From Ceratorhiza oryzae-sativae (taxonomy: Eukaryota > Basidiomycota > Agaricomycetes > Cantharellales > Ceratobasidiaceae): 64,000 nt of DNA. The notes beneath the pieces were generated by a model, which made no database searches, was not told the DNA's origin, and worked only from the letters and a program-made list of their open reading frames with translations. Positions 1-11,535 of the stretch are shown here, piece after piece (the stretch's first letter is position 1; each line of letters starts with the position of its first letter). The position numbers and the translations under genes are program-made. Where the stretch lies: assembly GCA_030998015.1 (NCBI GenBank), contig JARWMV010000003.1, forward strand, positions 248,001-312,000, given 5' to 3'.

Positions 1-208
1 AGAACACTGAAAAGTTCACCCAGATGCATCGCAGCGTGTAAATGCGTCAGGAATTGCATGCTGAATGACACCACACATGTATCCTCGAATAGTATCAACA
101 TCCAACACAACCCCTGCCTTCCGGAGATTGGTCAGGTGGCTCATAATGCTGTGAACAACATCAGGATATCCTTGCTTTAAAATACAGACGATTAGTTTAT
201 GAACACAA

Positions 209-2351
209 CTAGGCAAAAGGATTACATACCAAAACACCTGTGCAACCAGTCCCTGTATGATTTGGGCGATCTCCAGCCTTGATAGATCGCATATGCGATT
301 CAGTCCATCGTAGAACGTTGGTAAAGCAATGATCACACCACTGGCTGATGCGTTGTGGGTGTAATGAAGCGAACATTGTAGGATTAAGTAGCTGAAGTCG
401 GTGGACAATTTCGCTTGGGGACCACAGATAGCCCACAGATAGAGCAGCGCGTTCAATTTGAGGCCAGATAAGAGGGTGCGTCCAATTAACTTGACGATTA
501 CTAGTAGCACCAGAATCGGCAGTCTGAGCAAAATCCTCTGTGTTACGATCCAAGTGGTAGGCAGTGCTATAAGGTCGAGAGCGCAAAGCAACATTTTGAC
601 GAGCAATATGCACATTGTCACCCTGTTTGTCATATGAGTATTTGTATAGTGAAGAGAAAGATTTAAAAGACGAACAGAGTTGCTGCTAGGTGCATGTATA
701 ACTAGCTTTGGGAACAGTCGCTGCCGTAGTGTCTTCTTCTGAGCATGCTCCACACGTTTTCAATCCTGGTCTTGCTTGCATCGAGCCATTTTCTTCTTCT
801 CAGCTGCTAATTTGAGTTGTTCTGCCACTTGCTCCCTCTCTTCCTGCCGCTCATGAAAATGGCAAGAGTCTTGAGCATCTCGTTCAGCACACAAGATGGG
901 CTTGAATGGAAGTCGAGATTGGATGAGTTGTGGCTTCGAAATAGAATGGCAAGAGGGAGCTACTGTGTTGTTGTATGAACTTGAACTATAGATTGAGCTA
1001 TTGAGTGCAGTAGGGGCGTCCAGAGTTGAATCTATTGTCAAAGTGCTATTGACCAAGGGGGTATATGCGCTCTCAAAAACAATCTCGGATGAGGAGACTT
1101 TGCATTCGCCATCATCCAGATCATAATCAAGTCGACTCAAAGAACTTCCTGTTATCTATACAATATGGTGAGTACAACAATTCTCATGTACTATTCATAA
1201 CTCACATTGTATTCGCTTGCATGAACTAATGCAAGTGCCCAGCAAAGTCAGTGCAACTTGGCAGACTCCTGAGACCAAGGCTGAAATTGTTTCCCCCCTA
1301 GGGCGTAGTGTGCGATGGAGGACAATACTGCAACACCACAAGAGTGAGAATCCTGTTGGGCACCCAATAAAAATGGCCAAACTCCAGGGCAGAGAATGAG
1401 GTCACAATTGTATACTCCAGATATCCAAGCATTAATTGGGTTGATCACCAAGCTAGGAACATCGCTCATGTTTGGGCTCTTGCTATCGATATAAGTGTAC
1501 TGCCAAGTGACCAGGTTGACATATAAGAGTGCCCAGTGAGATGGTCGATGAACAGGAATCAAGAGCTCTTGAACAACGCTGTCAGCAATCAAGCCATCGA
1601 GAGGGAGAGGGCGGTGTTGTGATCCAGTTGAGCACTCAAAGCGAAGACGAAGAGATGGAAGAAAAAAGGAATGCAAAACTTGGATATGACTAGGACAGCT
1701 GGGATGTGCATTAACAAAGTCGCATCCAGCGTTGATATGATCATCTGAGAGCCAGGAGTCCATAATCAGTTCAGGGATATGGGACGAGCGAAAGGGATCA
1801 AGCGCAGAAACAACAGCATTGAGGGGAATAAAGTTGAGCTCTTTAAGTATTTCCTGTGCAAGCCAACCTGTCTCAACTCCAGGAGAAGCAATATGATGAA
1901 GGTGTGTCCAAGCTGAAGCCCATTCACAACAGTGGAAGGTCAGAGTACTGAGGGTTGGCCAAATATCCATTATCCACAATGGTAAATGTACAGTGCCCAA
2001 ATGATAAGTAACTTCAAGCAAAATCTCCATGCCTGGAAACTCCTTGGAAGCCTGAGCAATTGCGTTGTGGATGGCAGAGTGCTGAAGTACATCTGGGACC
2101 GGAATTTGAAGCCAGATATCAAATGAAGAGTCGATGTTGTCAGGCGACATGAAGAGCAAGGGAGGAATGTCGCTAAGCTCGATATAATCACTAGCATGGC
2201 TAAGCGAGTGCATAAACTTGTTAAGAGCACTAGAGACCAGTATGGACGAAGCAAGGTTGATACGATTAAGCATGAGAGCACGAAGAGCGTCCTGCAACGA
2301 AATAGCTATTGAGTCTACTAATGCAGTGTGAGTGGTCGCCCTACGCTTCAA
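209..2351 (-). pseudogene. Decayed transposon-like gene with Ulp1/C48 cysteine protease domain
   Basis: The main exon is 2351-1248 (367 codons, opened by a splice acceptor rather than an ATG). Its C-terminal half has the Ulp1/SENP (peptidase C48) signature in order: His in PSHWALL, Asp in YTYIDS, then Gln and Cys in QQDSHSCG, so all four active-site residues are present. The family cleaves SUMO-like conjugates, and free-standing copies often travel in DNA transposons. The frame continues past a TGA (1248-1250) to a donor GTGAGT, resumes through 1140-760 (acidic stretch, then a charged coiled coil), meets a second in-frame TGA (760-762) and runs on into a basic tail. Another coherent frame lies at 613-209 (motif HPLIWPQIERAALSVGYLWS). 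The two stops mark it as a pseudogene. Mobile origin is inferred from decay and neighbours; the exact superfamily is unknown. Confidence 0.6.
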
Positions 2352-2358
2352 TATCTAT

Positions 2359-2805
2359 TTACATACCCATTGTCATTGTGACTACAAGGATAGGCGCGTT
2401 GCGAATAAGTGTGTTACAGCGATGAATGAAGCAGCTGGTTGGGAAGAAGAACAATGCTGTTCTTACATGTCTAGCTTTACACATTTTATACTGGATGCAT
2501 GACGCAGCTAACTTAAGTTGGGACACCCAGCATACCATGTGGCAGGCCTGTGTGATTTCAAGTCTGCCTGACAACACACATGTGTTCCACAAGTCCAACA
2601 AGAATTAATTTGAATTAATGCGTATTTCTGTACGCATATACTCATCTATCTTTGGCATGATACCGAGACTAAGACTCTTATGCTGAATAACACATGGTAC
2701 ATGGCACACTTGATGGAGACCATCAAAGTTATTTTAATTTAACCACACAGTTCCTTCATGTGGGCATACAGGATTGACAACTTGCTTTGTTCATATCTGA
2801 CACAA
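2359..2805. other. Central spacer between two divergent decayed ORFs
   Basis: The two decayed coding blocks (minus, ending upstream at 2351; plus, starting near 2806) diverge from this AT-rich spacer. A minus-strand frame at 2601-2359 has some protein-like segments (Cys-rich, with SQLKLAASCIQ) and could be a 5' exon of the Ulp1-like gene. I could not join it with a convincing intron. Confidence 0.25.
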
Positions 2806-5738
2806 CCATGCTGTTTGACGTCCACATGGTTGCGTCCTGTGGCTACTCCTCCCCGATGCTGAGGGACATGGTGTACAAATACAGCACCATAAAGCCAAGT
2901 GCCTGGCGCTATTACGTCAGTGACGTTGAGTTTGGTTGCCTACAGTATGTGCAAGAGTAAAATGGAATGACACAAGCTATCAAAAACATGCTGGAAGAAA
3001 AGAGCATATGTGGCTGAGCAATCTATTCAATATATGCAATACAAAAAGTTGAAAAATTGTTCAGCACAGTGCTCCTTTTCAGGCAAATCATCTGGTGCTT
3101 ATGATATTTGCATTTGCAGCCTCTCATGTCAACTTATCATGGCTGGTGTGTCTGCAGTACAAGTGCCAAAGGTTATCCAGATGTGTGCAGCAACATTTGG
3201 GGTCAAAATCAATCATGTACCTTCACCATGATCAGTTGGTCAGTTCATACTAGAAGGGGGAGTTGGTGCAAGGATCCAGGTGGGCAACATACTGTCAGCT
3301 GGACAAGGTATGCAATAATGTCAGCTTAGAAAAATTAAAATGCTGAGGCAGCATATGTGCAGGTATAACCACTAGCATGGATTCAACATCACAGCAGAAC
3401 ATTAATTATAGCAGCATGCAGATGATGGCAAACAGTGGAAGCACTCACAAGTGTCGACGACAACAAGTCAGGCGACGAGGAAATAGTAAGAAAGGTAAAA
3501 GAACTTGTATTCGATGAGAGGTCAAGTTCTTGAGGAGTCCTCTGTGAACTTGACCTGGTTTATATACACAGTACAAGCCACATCATAACAAACAAGTCCG
3601 TACAGTGAGTCACGACAGATAAGAGATAGAAGCAGTAGAAGCAACTGCGGAACTGCGGAATTTCACATCAGAGTTGAAATACATCTTGGTTGTTGGTCTG
3701 GAACATCCCCTGAGTCACATGACACAGATATACCATAAAAGGCAAGTATGTTTTGAAGATGATCTCATAAAATGTAGTAAATTGAGAAAATATTGTAGAG
3801 TGGATGTATGCGTGTCAGTTTGTGACAACAAGCAGCTTTTTCTAGCAGTTGAATTGACAGCAGATCATACAAGCAAAACCCAAGTCACAGTGCTTAAGGA
3901 CTCTCTTGAGGCTGTATGCAACACATGAAAGCATGCTCTGAAGTCTCATACTAGTAGTTATGCTCCACTAGTAGTATCAGATATTACACACAAGCTTTAC
4001 AGGGCTAATGGCAACCATGCCAAAGACCAGCTGAAGGTTGCCCAGCTAGAGCAACAGTGGAAAGTTGACTCATGGGTTGATTATCTGGGCAACCTAGCCC
4101 TAATGAATCAAGATGAAACAGAGGCTGAGCTTGTTTACCAAGATATACAGAACTGGTCTGAAACATCTGCCAGAGGTGCTGCTGCTTTTTCCAGCCTAAC
4201 TCCCAACACTCAAGAACATTTACATGTTGCTGAGTACAAAAAGTACATATCTGAGCTAGGCAACAAAGAGTTCAGCCAAAGTTCACCTAGTGTCCAGCTT
4301 GATTGGACTTGCTTAGTGCAAGGTGGATGTTGTGCTCATAAAGCTATGAATGTGGCAAAAGGTGGTGCTTCTGGGATGCGGACATTTTGGAAAGAGAACA
4401 AACAATTTACTCCACCCATAACTCTTTTCAACAAAGATAATGATGCTACTGTGTCTCTTGCTTTGCCTTCTTCCAATATCTCACCAGCTGAACATTGGGC
4501 AATTTCTGTTTCCAAAGCTGGCACAATTAAACTCTGTAGCTTAGCTGGGCCTGTTTTCAATCACAAGGACAATAAAAAAGGCCATCAAGATAGCAATGTA
4601 TATTGGTTTGAGTCCAATTATAATTGCTCCCACCAGTTTCCAGACACTAGCAACATGTGATACAGCTTGTATATTGATGCAGCAACTGAACTTTCTGTAC
4701 AACATGACGCATATATCAAGTTTATGGAGCACTGTAGACAGAAAAAGGTGTCCAGTGTGCTTAACCACATGGAAAGCAATGTATCCAAGGGTCTCAACTG
4801 TCTAGCCACCCTAGCAGAGCTGCTTGTGATTGCGCTCTACAGTCAAATATTGTCTAAACCATATATGCAACTTGTATGCACAGCTACTGTTGCTGGCAAC
4901 AGCCTTTCTGACTTAACATCCCTTCATACTTGGGTACAGCAACATCCTAGCTTAATCATTGCAGATCCAATGTTAGTACTTGGAGCCAATGCACTTGCAG
5001 GTATGCCTACTCTTGATGGATGCAAATGGGACGATCCAGAAGTACTTGAAGCGGTGCAGAAACACAAATCAAAGCTCCCATATCTAACAGATTTATTTGT
5101 TTCATTCTGTTGTCATGCATCAAAAACATGGGCACGATTTACAGATGAATTTACAGCAGCTTCGCCTTTCACAACTATGTCTCCTGAGGAGCTTGAACTA
5201 TCATTCATGTCCACTACAAACAATATAAATGAGGGCGCACTTGGAGCCTGGCATGTTTGGACATGGTGGTTTCCCAGTCTAACCTTGCACAAGTATAACC
5301 CCCTTATGTCAAACTGTGCAAACAATACCAAAGACTACATGGAGGCGAATTTTACCCCTGAGCAGTACAAGTGGATTCAAAGAAGCATTACAAATTGATA
5401 CATCAAGAGTGGAGGAAACTCGAAAGGCAAATCTGGTCTATGCAGTAGAGCAAGAGGAAGAGCGAAATCAGGTGATTCAGGAGAAGCACACAGAGAAGCA
5501 AGTCCAAAGGCAGCAGTACACTGCTGGTATTCAAATTGAACTTGACTCAGAGGTGATTGCAACAATGAAAGGGCCACAACTGAACAACCAGCTTAAGGCA
5601 TATCAGCAGATCTTGACAAACCAGCAGGGTTTTCTGATCACAAGCAAGCTTAGAGTAGGCAAAAAGCAAGAACTTGTTGCAGATCTAGCATTAAAATATG
5701 TACAATCCAAGTCTTTAGTTCAAGAAACCTTGTCATAG
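2806..5738 (+). pseudogene. Decayed repetitive-element ORF of unknown family with SAP-like C-terminus
   Basis: From about 3623 to 5398 one reading frame stays protein-like but is interrupted by TGA at 3926-3928 and 4658-4660. At about 5370 it shifts by one base into a frame that continues to TAG at 5738. Coherent coding also appears upstream (2806-2960, and 3120-3320 broken by TGA at 3229-3231). The C-terminus (5420-5735) is a Gln/Glu-rich coiled coil followed by a SAP-like helix pair (MKGPQLNNQLKAYQQIL, then KKQELVADLAL), a fold that usually binds DNA. The middle part has a motif with TTNNINEGALG and WWFPSLTLHKYNPLMSN that I associate only with uncharacterised, repeated Agaricomycete proteins. 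No transposase motif was identified. It may form one composite element with the divergent Ulp1-like gene. Confidence 0.5.
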
Positions 5739-5755
5739 TAACCCCGCACCACATA

Positions 5756-5942
5756 CTCAGCCAAAAGCAGAAAATCTGGCTAGCACTCACTAGAAGCCCA
5801 GCATCTAAGTATGCTTTCTAGCACTCATGAGGCCCTGGTAGCACCAATAGCACATGCTACTCAGTTCCTAGTGAGCACTAAAAAGCATACTTAGACAGGT
5901 GGAGCTACTTTGCACTAGCTAGATTTTTGGGCTTTGGCTGAG
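5756..5942. mobile_element. 187-bp MITE with long imperfect terminal inverted repeats
   Basis: The element begins CTCAGCCAAAAGC and ends with the inverted counterpart GCTTTGGCTGAG. Roughly 80 bp on each side pair imperfectly, leaving a loop of about 20 bp. It is flanked by TA on both sides (5754-5755 and 5943-5944), the target duplication of the Tc1/mariner superfamily. No ORF is present, so it is non-autonomous. Its termini differ from those of the mariner element that starts 170 bp downstream, so a different transposase would have mobilised it. Confidence 0.75.
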
Positions 5943-6113
5943 TAATCTGCTTGTATACACAATTTGATCAGCCAATTTCTTGCTTTCTTTCTATATTCAT
6001 TGCTCATATGCTCTCTAGTAAATTATACATGATTTCTGAGCCTTCAATGGTGTATCACACAATCCGCAACTGAGCACATATAATGTGTGCCACTTTTTCA
6101 ATCAAAATGCTTA

Positions 6114-6184
6114 CAGTGGTTATCAAATCAAATGGTACACGTGACTTGCTCAACTTAAAGCTGCTGCGACAGGCCATGTAGGCT
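6114..6184 (+). repeat. Left terminal inverted repeat of the Tc1/mariner element
   Basis: This 71-bp arm starts directly after the TA target dinucleotide. Compared with the right arm read inward, it carries T or A at five positions where the right arm has C or G, so decay appears stronger on this side. Confidence 0.85.
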
Positions 6185-6418
6185 GAATGATACTGATGTA
6201 GAATAATGAAAGTTGTGCAAATAGGTGACGTCTCTGACACTGCCAAGTTTTGTGTAAATTGAGAATGATGTTGAGGAGAAATAGGGGGAATAAACATTTT
6301 TATTGTTCCATTTGATATGTGGCTAAGCAAATATTTACCACTCTCCTATCCTCAGCCACCTCAACTCTGCATTTAAGGTGCAGTAAGATGGCTGTACTCT
6401 CCCCAGACTCACTCAAAC

Positions 6419-7447
6419 ATGCCTTCTTGTCGCCCACAGCACTCTCCTGAAACTTGCACTCAGATTTTGGCTCTATGTGAGACTGGCTTGACTATTCATC
6501 TTATCACAGCCAAACTTGGTGTTCCTGTGACAACCATTCAGTGTACATGCACAAATTACAAGAAGATCTGCAGCTATTACTCAAATTGTGCTTGCTCAGG
6601 TTGCCCCTGCAAGCTGTGCCTTGCTGATGCGAAATTTGCCATGCTTTCACTGTCACACAATCGATTGGCCACTGCAGAGTAGCTCCAGCATGAATACTTT
6701 CCACATGTCTCAGCTGAGACTGTCCACCATTGTCTCTGCAAGCTTGGTATCAAGAACTATGCCTGTTGGCGTGTTCCTTTGCTCACCAAGCGGCACCTCA
6801 AGGCTTGCTGCAATTGGGTGCAAGACCACACAACATGGTTGGCTGGTGATTGGCACTGCATTGTGTTTTCAGACAAGTTGAAATTCAACATATTTGGCAG
6901 CAACGGCCCTCTACATTGCTGGAGGTGACCAGGGCTATCACTCAATCCTTGCTATACTTGAAAGATGGTCAAACATGGTGGGGGGAGTATTATGGTCTGG
7001 GGGTGCATCACTGCAGATGGGGTGGGCCAACTGTATCATATTGATGGGCACCTTACAGCAGTGCGATACACCGAAATCCTGGGCAATGAGCTCATGGGGA
7101 CCCTTTGCAACCATTCTATCTCCCCTTGTTGCACTATCTTCCAGCACAACAACAATCCAAAGCATACAGCCATGCATACATGTGACTGGATCGCCAACCA
7201 CTGTCTCTTGCTCCTTCCCTGGCCAGCTAGCAGCCCTGATATGAACCCAATCAAGAACGTTTGGGACTACTTGGAGCGTCAGGTTCATATGCACTCTCCT
7301 TTGCCACAGAATGCAAACAAGTTGTGGAGGATTCTTCAGGAGGAGTGGGTGTGCATTCCCCAGTCTTATATTGATAAATTGTATGATTCAATGATGTATC
7401 AGGTTGAGGAACTTCTTGCTCGGAAGGGTGGAAATACTCACTACTAA
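6419..7447 (+). pseudogene. Inactive Tc1/mariner (DDE) transposase
   Basis: The frame starts at ATG 6419 and stays open-like to TAA at 7447 apart from TAG 6680-6682 and TGA at 6926-6928 and 6959-6961. It keeps the Tc1 order: an N-terminal helix-turn-helix (PSCRPQHSPETCTQILALCE), a central FSDKLKFNIFGSNG block with the first catalytic Asp, KHGGGSIMVWGC, FQHNNNPKHTA and SPDMNPIKNVW. In active Tc1 enzymes the second block carries Asp (FQQDNDPKH-like) and the third Glu (NPIEN). Here they are Asn (codon 7148-7150) and Lys (codon 7253-7255), both explainable by G-to-A changes. The enzyme is therefore dead twice over: premature stops and two lost metal ligands. Its size of about 340 codons fits the family. 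Confidence 0.9.
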
Positions 7448-7662
7448 TCTTTGTCTGTGTTATTTTAATGTAATGTTCTGTTCTGTCTTTGAATACATGT
7501 ATGCGCGCATTTAAGCTTTGTCAGCCTCATATCAAATGGAACAAACAAAACCATTGTCTAGAGCCTACAACGTCGCAGACTCTACATAAAGCTACAGAAA
7601 TTGACACATCATTTTTTATAATAATTTCGAACAACTTTCATTAATCTTTCTAGGCATAAATT

Positions 7663-7733
7663 AGCCTACACGGCCCGTCGCAGCAGCTTAAAGTCGAGCG
7701 AGTCACGTGTACCATTTGATTTGATGACCACTG
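7663..7733 (-). repeat. Right terminal inverted repeat of the Tc1/mariner element
   Basis: The inverted counterpart of 6114-6184 ends CCACTG and is followed by the TA target duplicate at 7734-7735. Confidence 0.85.
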
Positions 7734-8175
7734 TATGTAACGCACAGGCCCGGCACGCGAAGCGTGCCGACCCCCAGGGGCAATCCTTGGGATGCATTTT
7801 GGTTGCACAAAAATATTGATGGCAATAAATCAGAATTACTGTTTCCGCATGGTGGCATGTAACAAGCTAGCTGATCAACAATGCAAGCCAAACATATCAT
7901 GAGGGATAGTTCGCTCCTAATGAGTTCAGGCATCGCGGAATTCATGGCAGTGCGCCTAAATCATCGTTAAACCCCGAAATCTTATGAATGCAAAAAATAT
8001 ACCAGCCGCCTGGCTGATGGAACTGTTTCAGGTACTTGAGCAGTGCCTCGGATGAGTTTTCGATCGAGCCGATCGAGCCAAGGCAGGGCCATTACCCAGA
8101 CCTCAAATAAATATATCACAAATTACCCCAAGACACTAGTGTACACTGTTTTCTCATAAATGCCAGACGATACTC
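7734..8175. other. Intergenic region after the mariner element
   Basis: No convincing coding sequence or repeat was seen. It holds the 3' flank of the convergent-side gene that ends at 8176. Confidence 0.5.
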
Positions 8176-9638
8176 TTATCCAGATGCTCCAGTCCCGCGG
8201 CGCTTCTTAGCTGCCCCACTGCCTGCACCGTTCACACTTCCCTCGCTCCTTCGTTTCTTCCCAGCTGCGTTTGCGTCGTTCGAGATTTGCGAGACGTTTA
8301 CTGTCCCACCGGTGGCCCCAGCTCCATCGCCATCGCCAACGACCATCTGAGCAGGCGCAAACGGTGCACCATACACGCTCACGCCCGATAGCGGTATCCA
8401 CCCCTGTCCACCGGGTACTGGGTATACGTATGCTATCTGAGGGTGCATAGGCTGTTGAGCGGGCGGAACGGCCGAGGCAGGTGTAGATGTAAAAGAGGAT
8501 GCGCGGGGTAAGGGAGGCTGTTGAACGGGAGGCTGAACGAGTTGTGGAACTGCTGGAGTTGGTACAGAGACGGGGTGAGGGGCTTGTTGGGTTTGAGCTT
8601 GAGCTTGAGCAGTAGACCGGACAAGCGCGGATGGGTCAGCTTGGTCCCATTCGGGGGAGTCTTTCTTGACAAAGCGAAGTTGACCCGACTTGAGAAGCGA
8701 GAGCAAAGTCTTGTTGTCCCTGGACCAGAACTCAGATGAGTTATTACATACCCAGCACAATAGAAATCATACCTGACCGGATTGTTGCTTGGATTCCGCA
8801 GCGCAATCTCGGACGGCCAGCCAATAATCCGCACGCCATAGCCCTCCAACTGCTCGGGCTTCGTCCACCGCATCTCGGCGAGCGGGTCACCGGCGGCCTC
8901 GCGCAGGGCGTTCCGCATAGCGCTGTTGAGCTCTTGCTTGATGTCCAAACTCTTCCGGCTCGCGCTCATCCCACTCCCCGCGCTCATGACTCTGGGTCCA
9001 CCCCCACCCCCACCCGTGTCGATCGCGGCTTCCCGGTTGGCCTTGCAGCGGAGCTTAAGCGATTTAAGACCAGCCAACCCACCACCACGAAGGCCTTTCC
9101 AGAACTCCAGGCCAATCTTGGTGCCAGCCGTGATGCCCCCATCGCCGTCGGCGTCAACAGGAGTGACGATCGCCAGGAAGCCGTCATAGCCCAGCGCCTG
9201 ATGCAAATGCTCGAGCGCTGCGTCCATTTTGGTGATTGTCTCTTGGGGCGTAAGCGGTTGCATCGCAGCGGAATAGAGGAATTCATGTGGGGACGTGTTT
9301 GCCATTGTAACTGCTTGAGCTCGGATCTGAGTGGTTATTGTGAGCTCGCACAACCAATATTATGCTCGGAGAGCGCTCACCTCGTCGATTGACCTTCCTT
9401 CCCTGTCCGCAAACGCGCGCAGCTCATCCCCCTGCTGTCTCATCAATGCTCTCAGCCGATCCTCAAACGTCGATCCGTCCGAACCAGAAAAACCGCCGTC
9501 TGCATAGACGAGCCCGTACCCGTCCGCCGATTGCCCCGAATCATGATTAGGCGTAGCCTGGGGTGTGGTTTCTGTAAACTGTTGGTACTGGTCGGCGGCG
9601 TTGGGCTGGCCCTCGGGAGAGTAATACGAGCGAGACAT
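8176..9638 (-). CDS. Conserved-looking fungal protein of unknown function, three exons, nuclear-type tail
   Basis: Exons are 9638-9381, 9326-8773 and 8719-8176, with GT-AG introns of 54 nt (9380-9327) and 53 nt (8772-8720). Phases fit and give 451 aa. The ATG at 9638 is the first in frame that opens a plausible N-terminus (Tyr/Gln/Ser-rich low complexity). The middle part (about residues 90-290) is the likely folded domain: a helical stretch with LTPQETITKMDAALEHLHQA, then a segment with GYGVRIIGWPSEIALRNPSNN and a helical LLSLLKSGQLRFV. The C-terminal third is Pro/Gln-rich and ends in two basic clusters, GKKRRSEG and AKKRRGTG, which look like a bipartite nuclear localisation signal. I suspect a nuclear role, but no catalytic motif is visible and I do not recognise the family by name. 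Confidence 0.75.
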
Positions 9639-10392
9639 CCTGCTCGTCCAACTCCAATCTCGCAACGAGCAGAGTATTGCGACGTGAGAAACGTGGCAAC
9701 CAAGGCTAGTACGCAGACCAAGGATAGGGAGAGCTGTGGAGAGAAAGACACAAAAAATCCATTTTAGGTCGTCGTTGTGGATGTTGGGGAAACCAGACAG
9801 ACTCACGTCCTGACTTCAACTCTGGCCGTCCACGGTTGGTCCACGGGCACTCAGCTGGTTCCGAGGTCAGGTCACGAGACTCAAGTGTTCACGTGATGTA
9901 TTCTTACACAGGCACCTCGCTCTACGCAGTTGACAGAGACCTTGAGTCCACAGTGCGCATCAATAGGCTGCCTTTGGGTGAATTTTATGATTATCGAGTA
10001 TAATAAAATGTTGATAAGCTTCTATGAACGCGTGTACGCTGAAGGATAAAACTATTTACACACTCGCAGGTTGTGAAATATCAGCCCGATGCACAAATCC
10101 GCGTTGCAATATCATGCTATTCAATTGATTAAATTGGAGCGGAGATTGACGCAATGACTTAATTCACATATATTGGGATAGCAGATTGCAATCCCCATAC
10201 GATCATAATTCGTCGGGCAGGTTATATGTCAATCAAGAGCTCGAGCTGGTTAACTCCTTGATCCGTGTTTGCCACGTTTCGTCACACATATGGCTGTAAA
10301 TTTCATTAGATGAGTTGGCAATACTTATGCAGGATGCGAAAGCCACCTGGGGTGTTTGATATTGAGGTAATGCGGGGGGGGGGGTATGTAAA
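9639..10392. other. Intergenic region
   Basis: This is the upstream region of the gene starting at 9638, followed by AT-rich sequence with a G-run at about 10374-10384. No gene or repeat was recognised. Confidence 0.5.
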
Positions 10393-10657
10393 TTGGTTCT
10401 CCAAGCGCCTTCCTACTATAACATAGTTGTATGGAAGGCAGCACAACAAAACGGGGAAAACTTACAAAAGGTACCTGTTTGGAGTTCGATACGTAGCGTA
10501 GGGATCAGCTTGCATATGGTCAACAAATGCCTTAGGCCGGGTAAGTTAATCCAGTCAAATTCGGAACCTTGGGCGAGCTCACGCTGGTGAACAGCCCTCC
10601 GGAATCGGCCGGGTTCTCGAAGGAAGGTTGATAACCCCAACAGGCCGCTCAGCAAAG

Positions 10658-11028
10658 CTTCAAATTTCCAGTTGGATTACCTTTGCTTCAGGAGGCAACT
10701 CACTTTCCACACGACATTTTTCGCCAAATTCTCGAACGCCTGGCTTGACCTCAATTGAGACCTGCACGCATACATTGGTTGGAGCTCGGATATCGGCCGG
10801 CCCTGTTATGCGCAAGTTCTGGCTCAACATTACTTGTGCTCCCGTAGGCTCCCCTTTCATAGCGTTTGCGGTATCACGAGCACGCGTTGGGAGACCTGAA
10901 GCGGATAGACACTTAACTGAAGTCGCGCCTCTACGCTGTTGCACTGACCTAAAAATTTCCTTCAAGGATAATTCGCTCGTGTATTTGGGTATGCTGCAAG
11001 TCTTTGCCAGACCTTGCCCGAGGGACAT
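10658..11028 (-). CDS. Possible exon or gene remnant, unknown function
   Basis: A minus-strand frame of 122 codons ends at TGA 10658-10660. Its second half (LRITGPADIRAPTNVCVQV, then REFGEKCRVESELPPEAK) has the alternating hydrophobic pattern of a beta-sheet protein and ordinary codon use. No start or joining introns could be fixed, and the overlapping plus-strand frame (10628-11146) is also open. It may be the last exon of a decayed gene. No function is assigned. Confidence 0.25.
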
Positions 11029-11300
11029 TCATCATTTTTCTGCCATCGGCGAATGCATATATTCGGAGTCGTCAGCGGTAGCTCGCTCAAAACTGGCGAT
11101 GAATGCATACGTCCCAGGACTCCTCCACTATAGCAACACAGGGTAGCTTTAGGATATAGCCTATTATGAGGAGATGTGGTATCTTACATCGAATATAACC
11201 TATCACGACTTATCAATAGGAACTGTTGGAACTGACATTTACCGCCCAGCGTGAGCGTGGCTCCATTTCCTAGAGAAAACAGGTAAATTATCCTGCCCAG

Positions 11301-11535
11301 TCACGCATGACCGATACACCAACGTAGGCCCAGGTTATTCGTTTGGGACATGGTATAACATTTTCTTCACCAACACGGTAGCAAGACACGTGGTTCGCAT
11401 TGATCCGGCAGGTGCAATAATCGCAAATGGTATATGGTTGAAACTCGACGCCGACTGGTATTATGCCTATTCCTTCAACAGTGTCCAGAACAATTTGGAT
11501 TCGATAGCTCCTATTCAGTTTATTAACATACCTTC
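11301..11535 (+). CDS. Orphan exon-like segment, unknown function
   Basis: The open stretch is bounded by a plausible acceptor (CCCAG, 11296-11300) and a consensus donor GTAAGT at 11536. It encodes an aromatic-rich polypeptide with SFGTWYNIFFTNTVARHVV and WLKLDADWYYAYSFNS. It has no ATG of its own, so it could only be an internal exon. The next downstream candidate frames close quickly, which suggests a broken gene. I do not recognise the family. Confidence 0.3.

Larger units (their letters stand above)
6114..7733 (+). mobile_element. Complete but inactive Tc1/mariner transposon, 1,620 bp
   Basis: The ends are inverted repeats starting CAGTGGTYATCAAATC, matching over 71 bp (6114-6184 against the complement of 7663-7733) with six mismatches, five of them transitions. 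TA dinucleotides flank both ends (6112-6113 and 7734-7735). Weaker inverted similarity continues inward. The single internal gene is a Tc1-type transposase remnant. Length, TIRs and TA duplication are all typical of the superfamily. Confidence 0.9.

Noticed and set aside
3456..3668. Solo LTR (starts TGTCGACGAC, TATA-like TTTATATACA inside)
   Set aside because: No flanking duplication matched, and the surrounding frames remain protein-like across parts of it, so it is more likely part of the decayed ORF series.
8736..9392. 218-codon plus-strand ORF
   Set aside because: Antisense to the intact three-exon gene at 8176-9638, crossing its introns.
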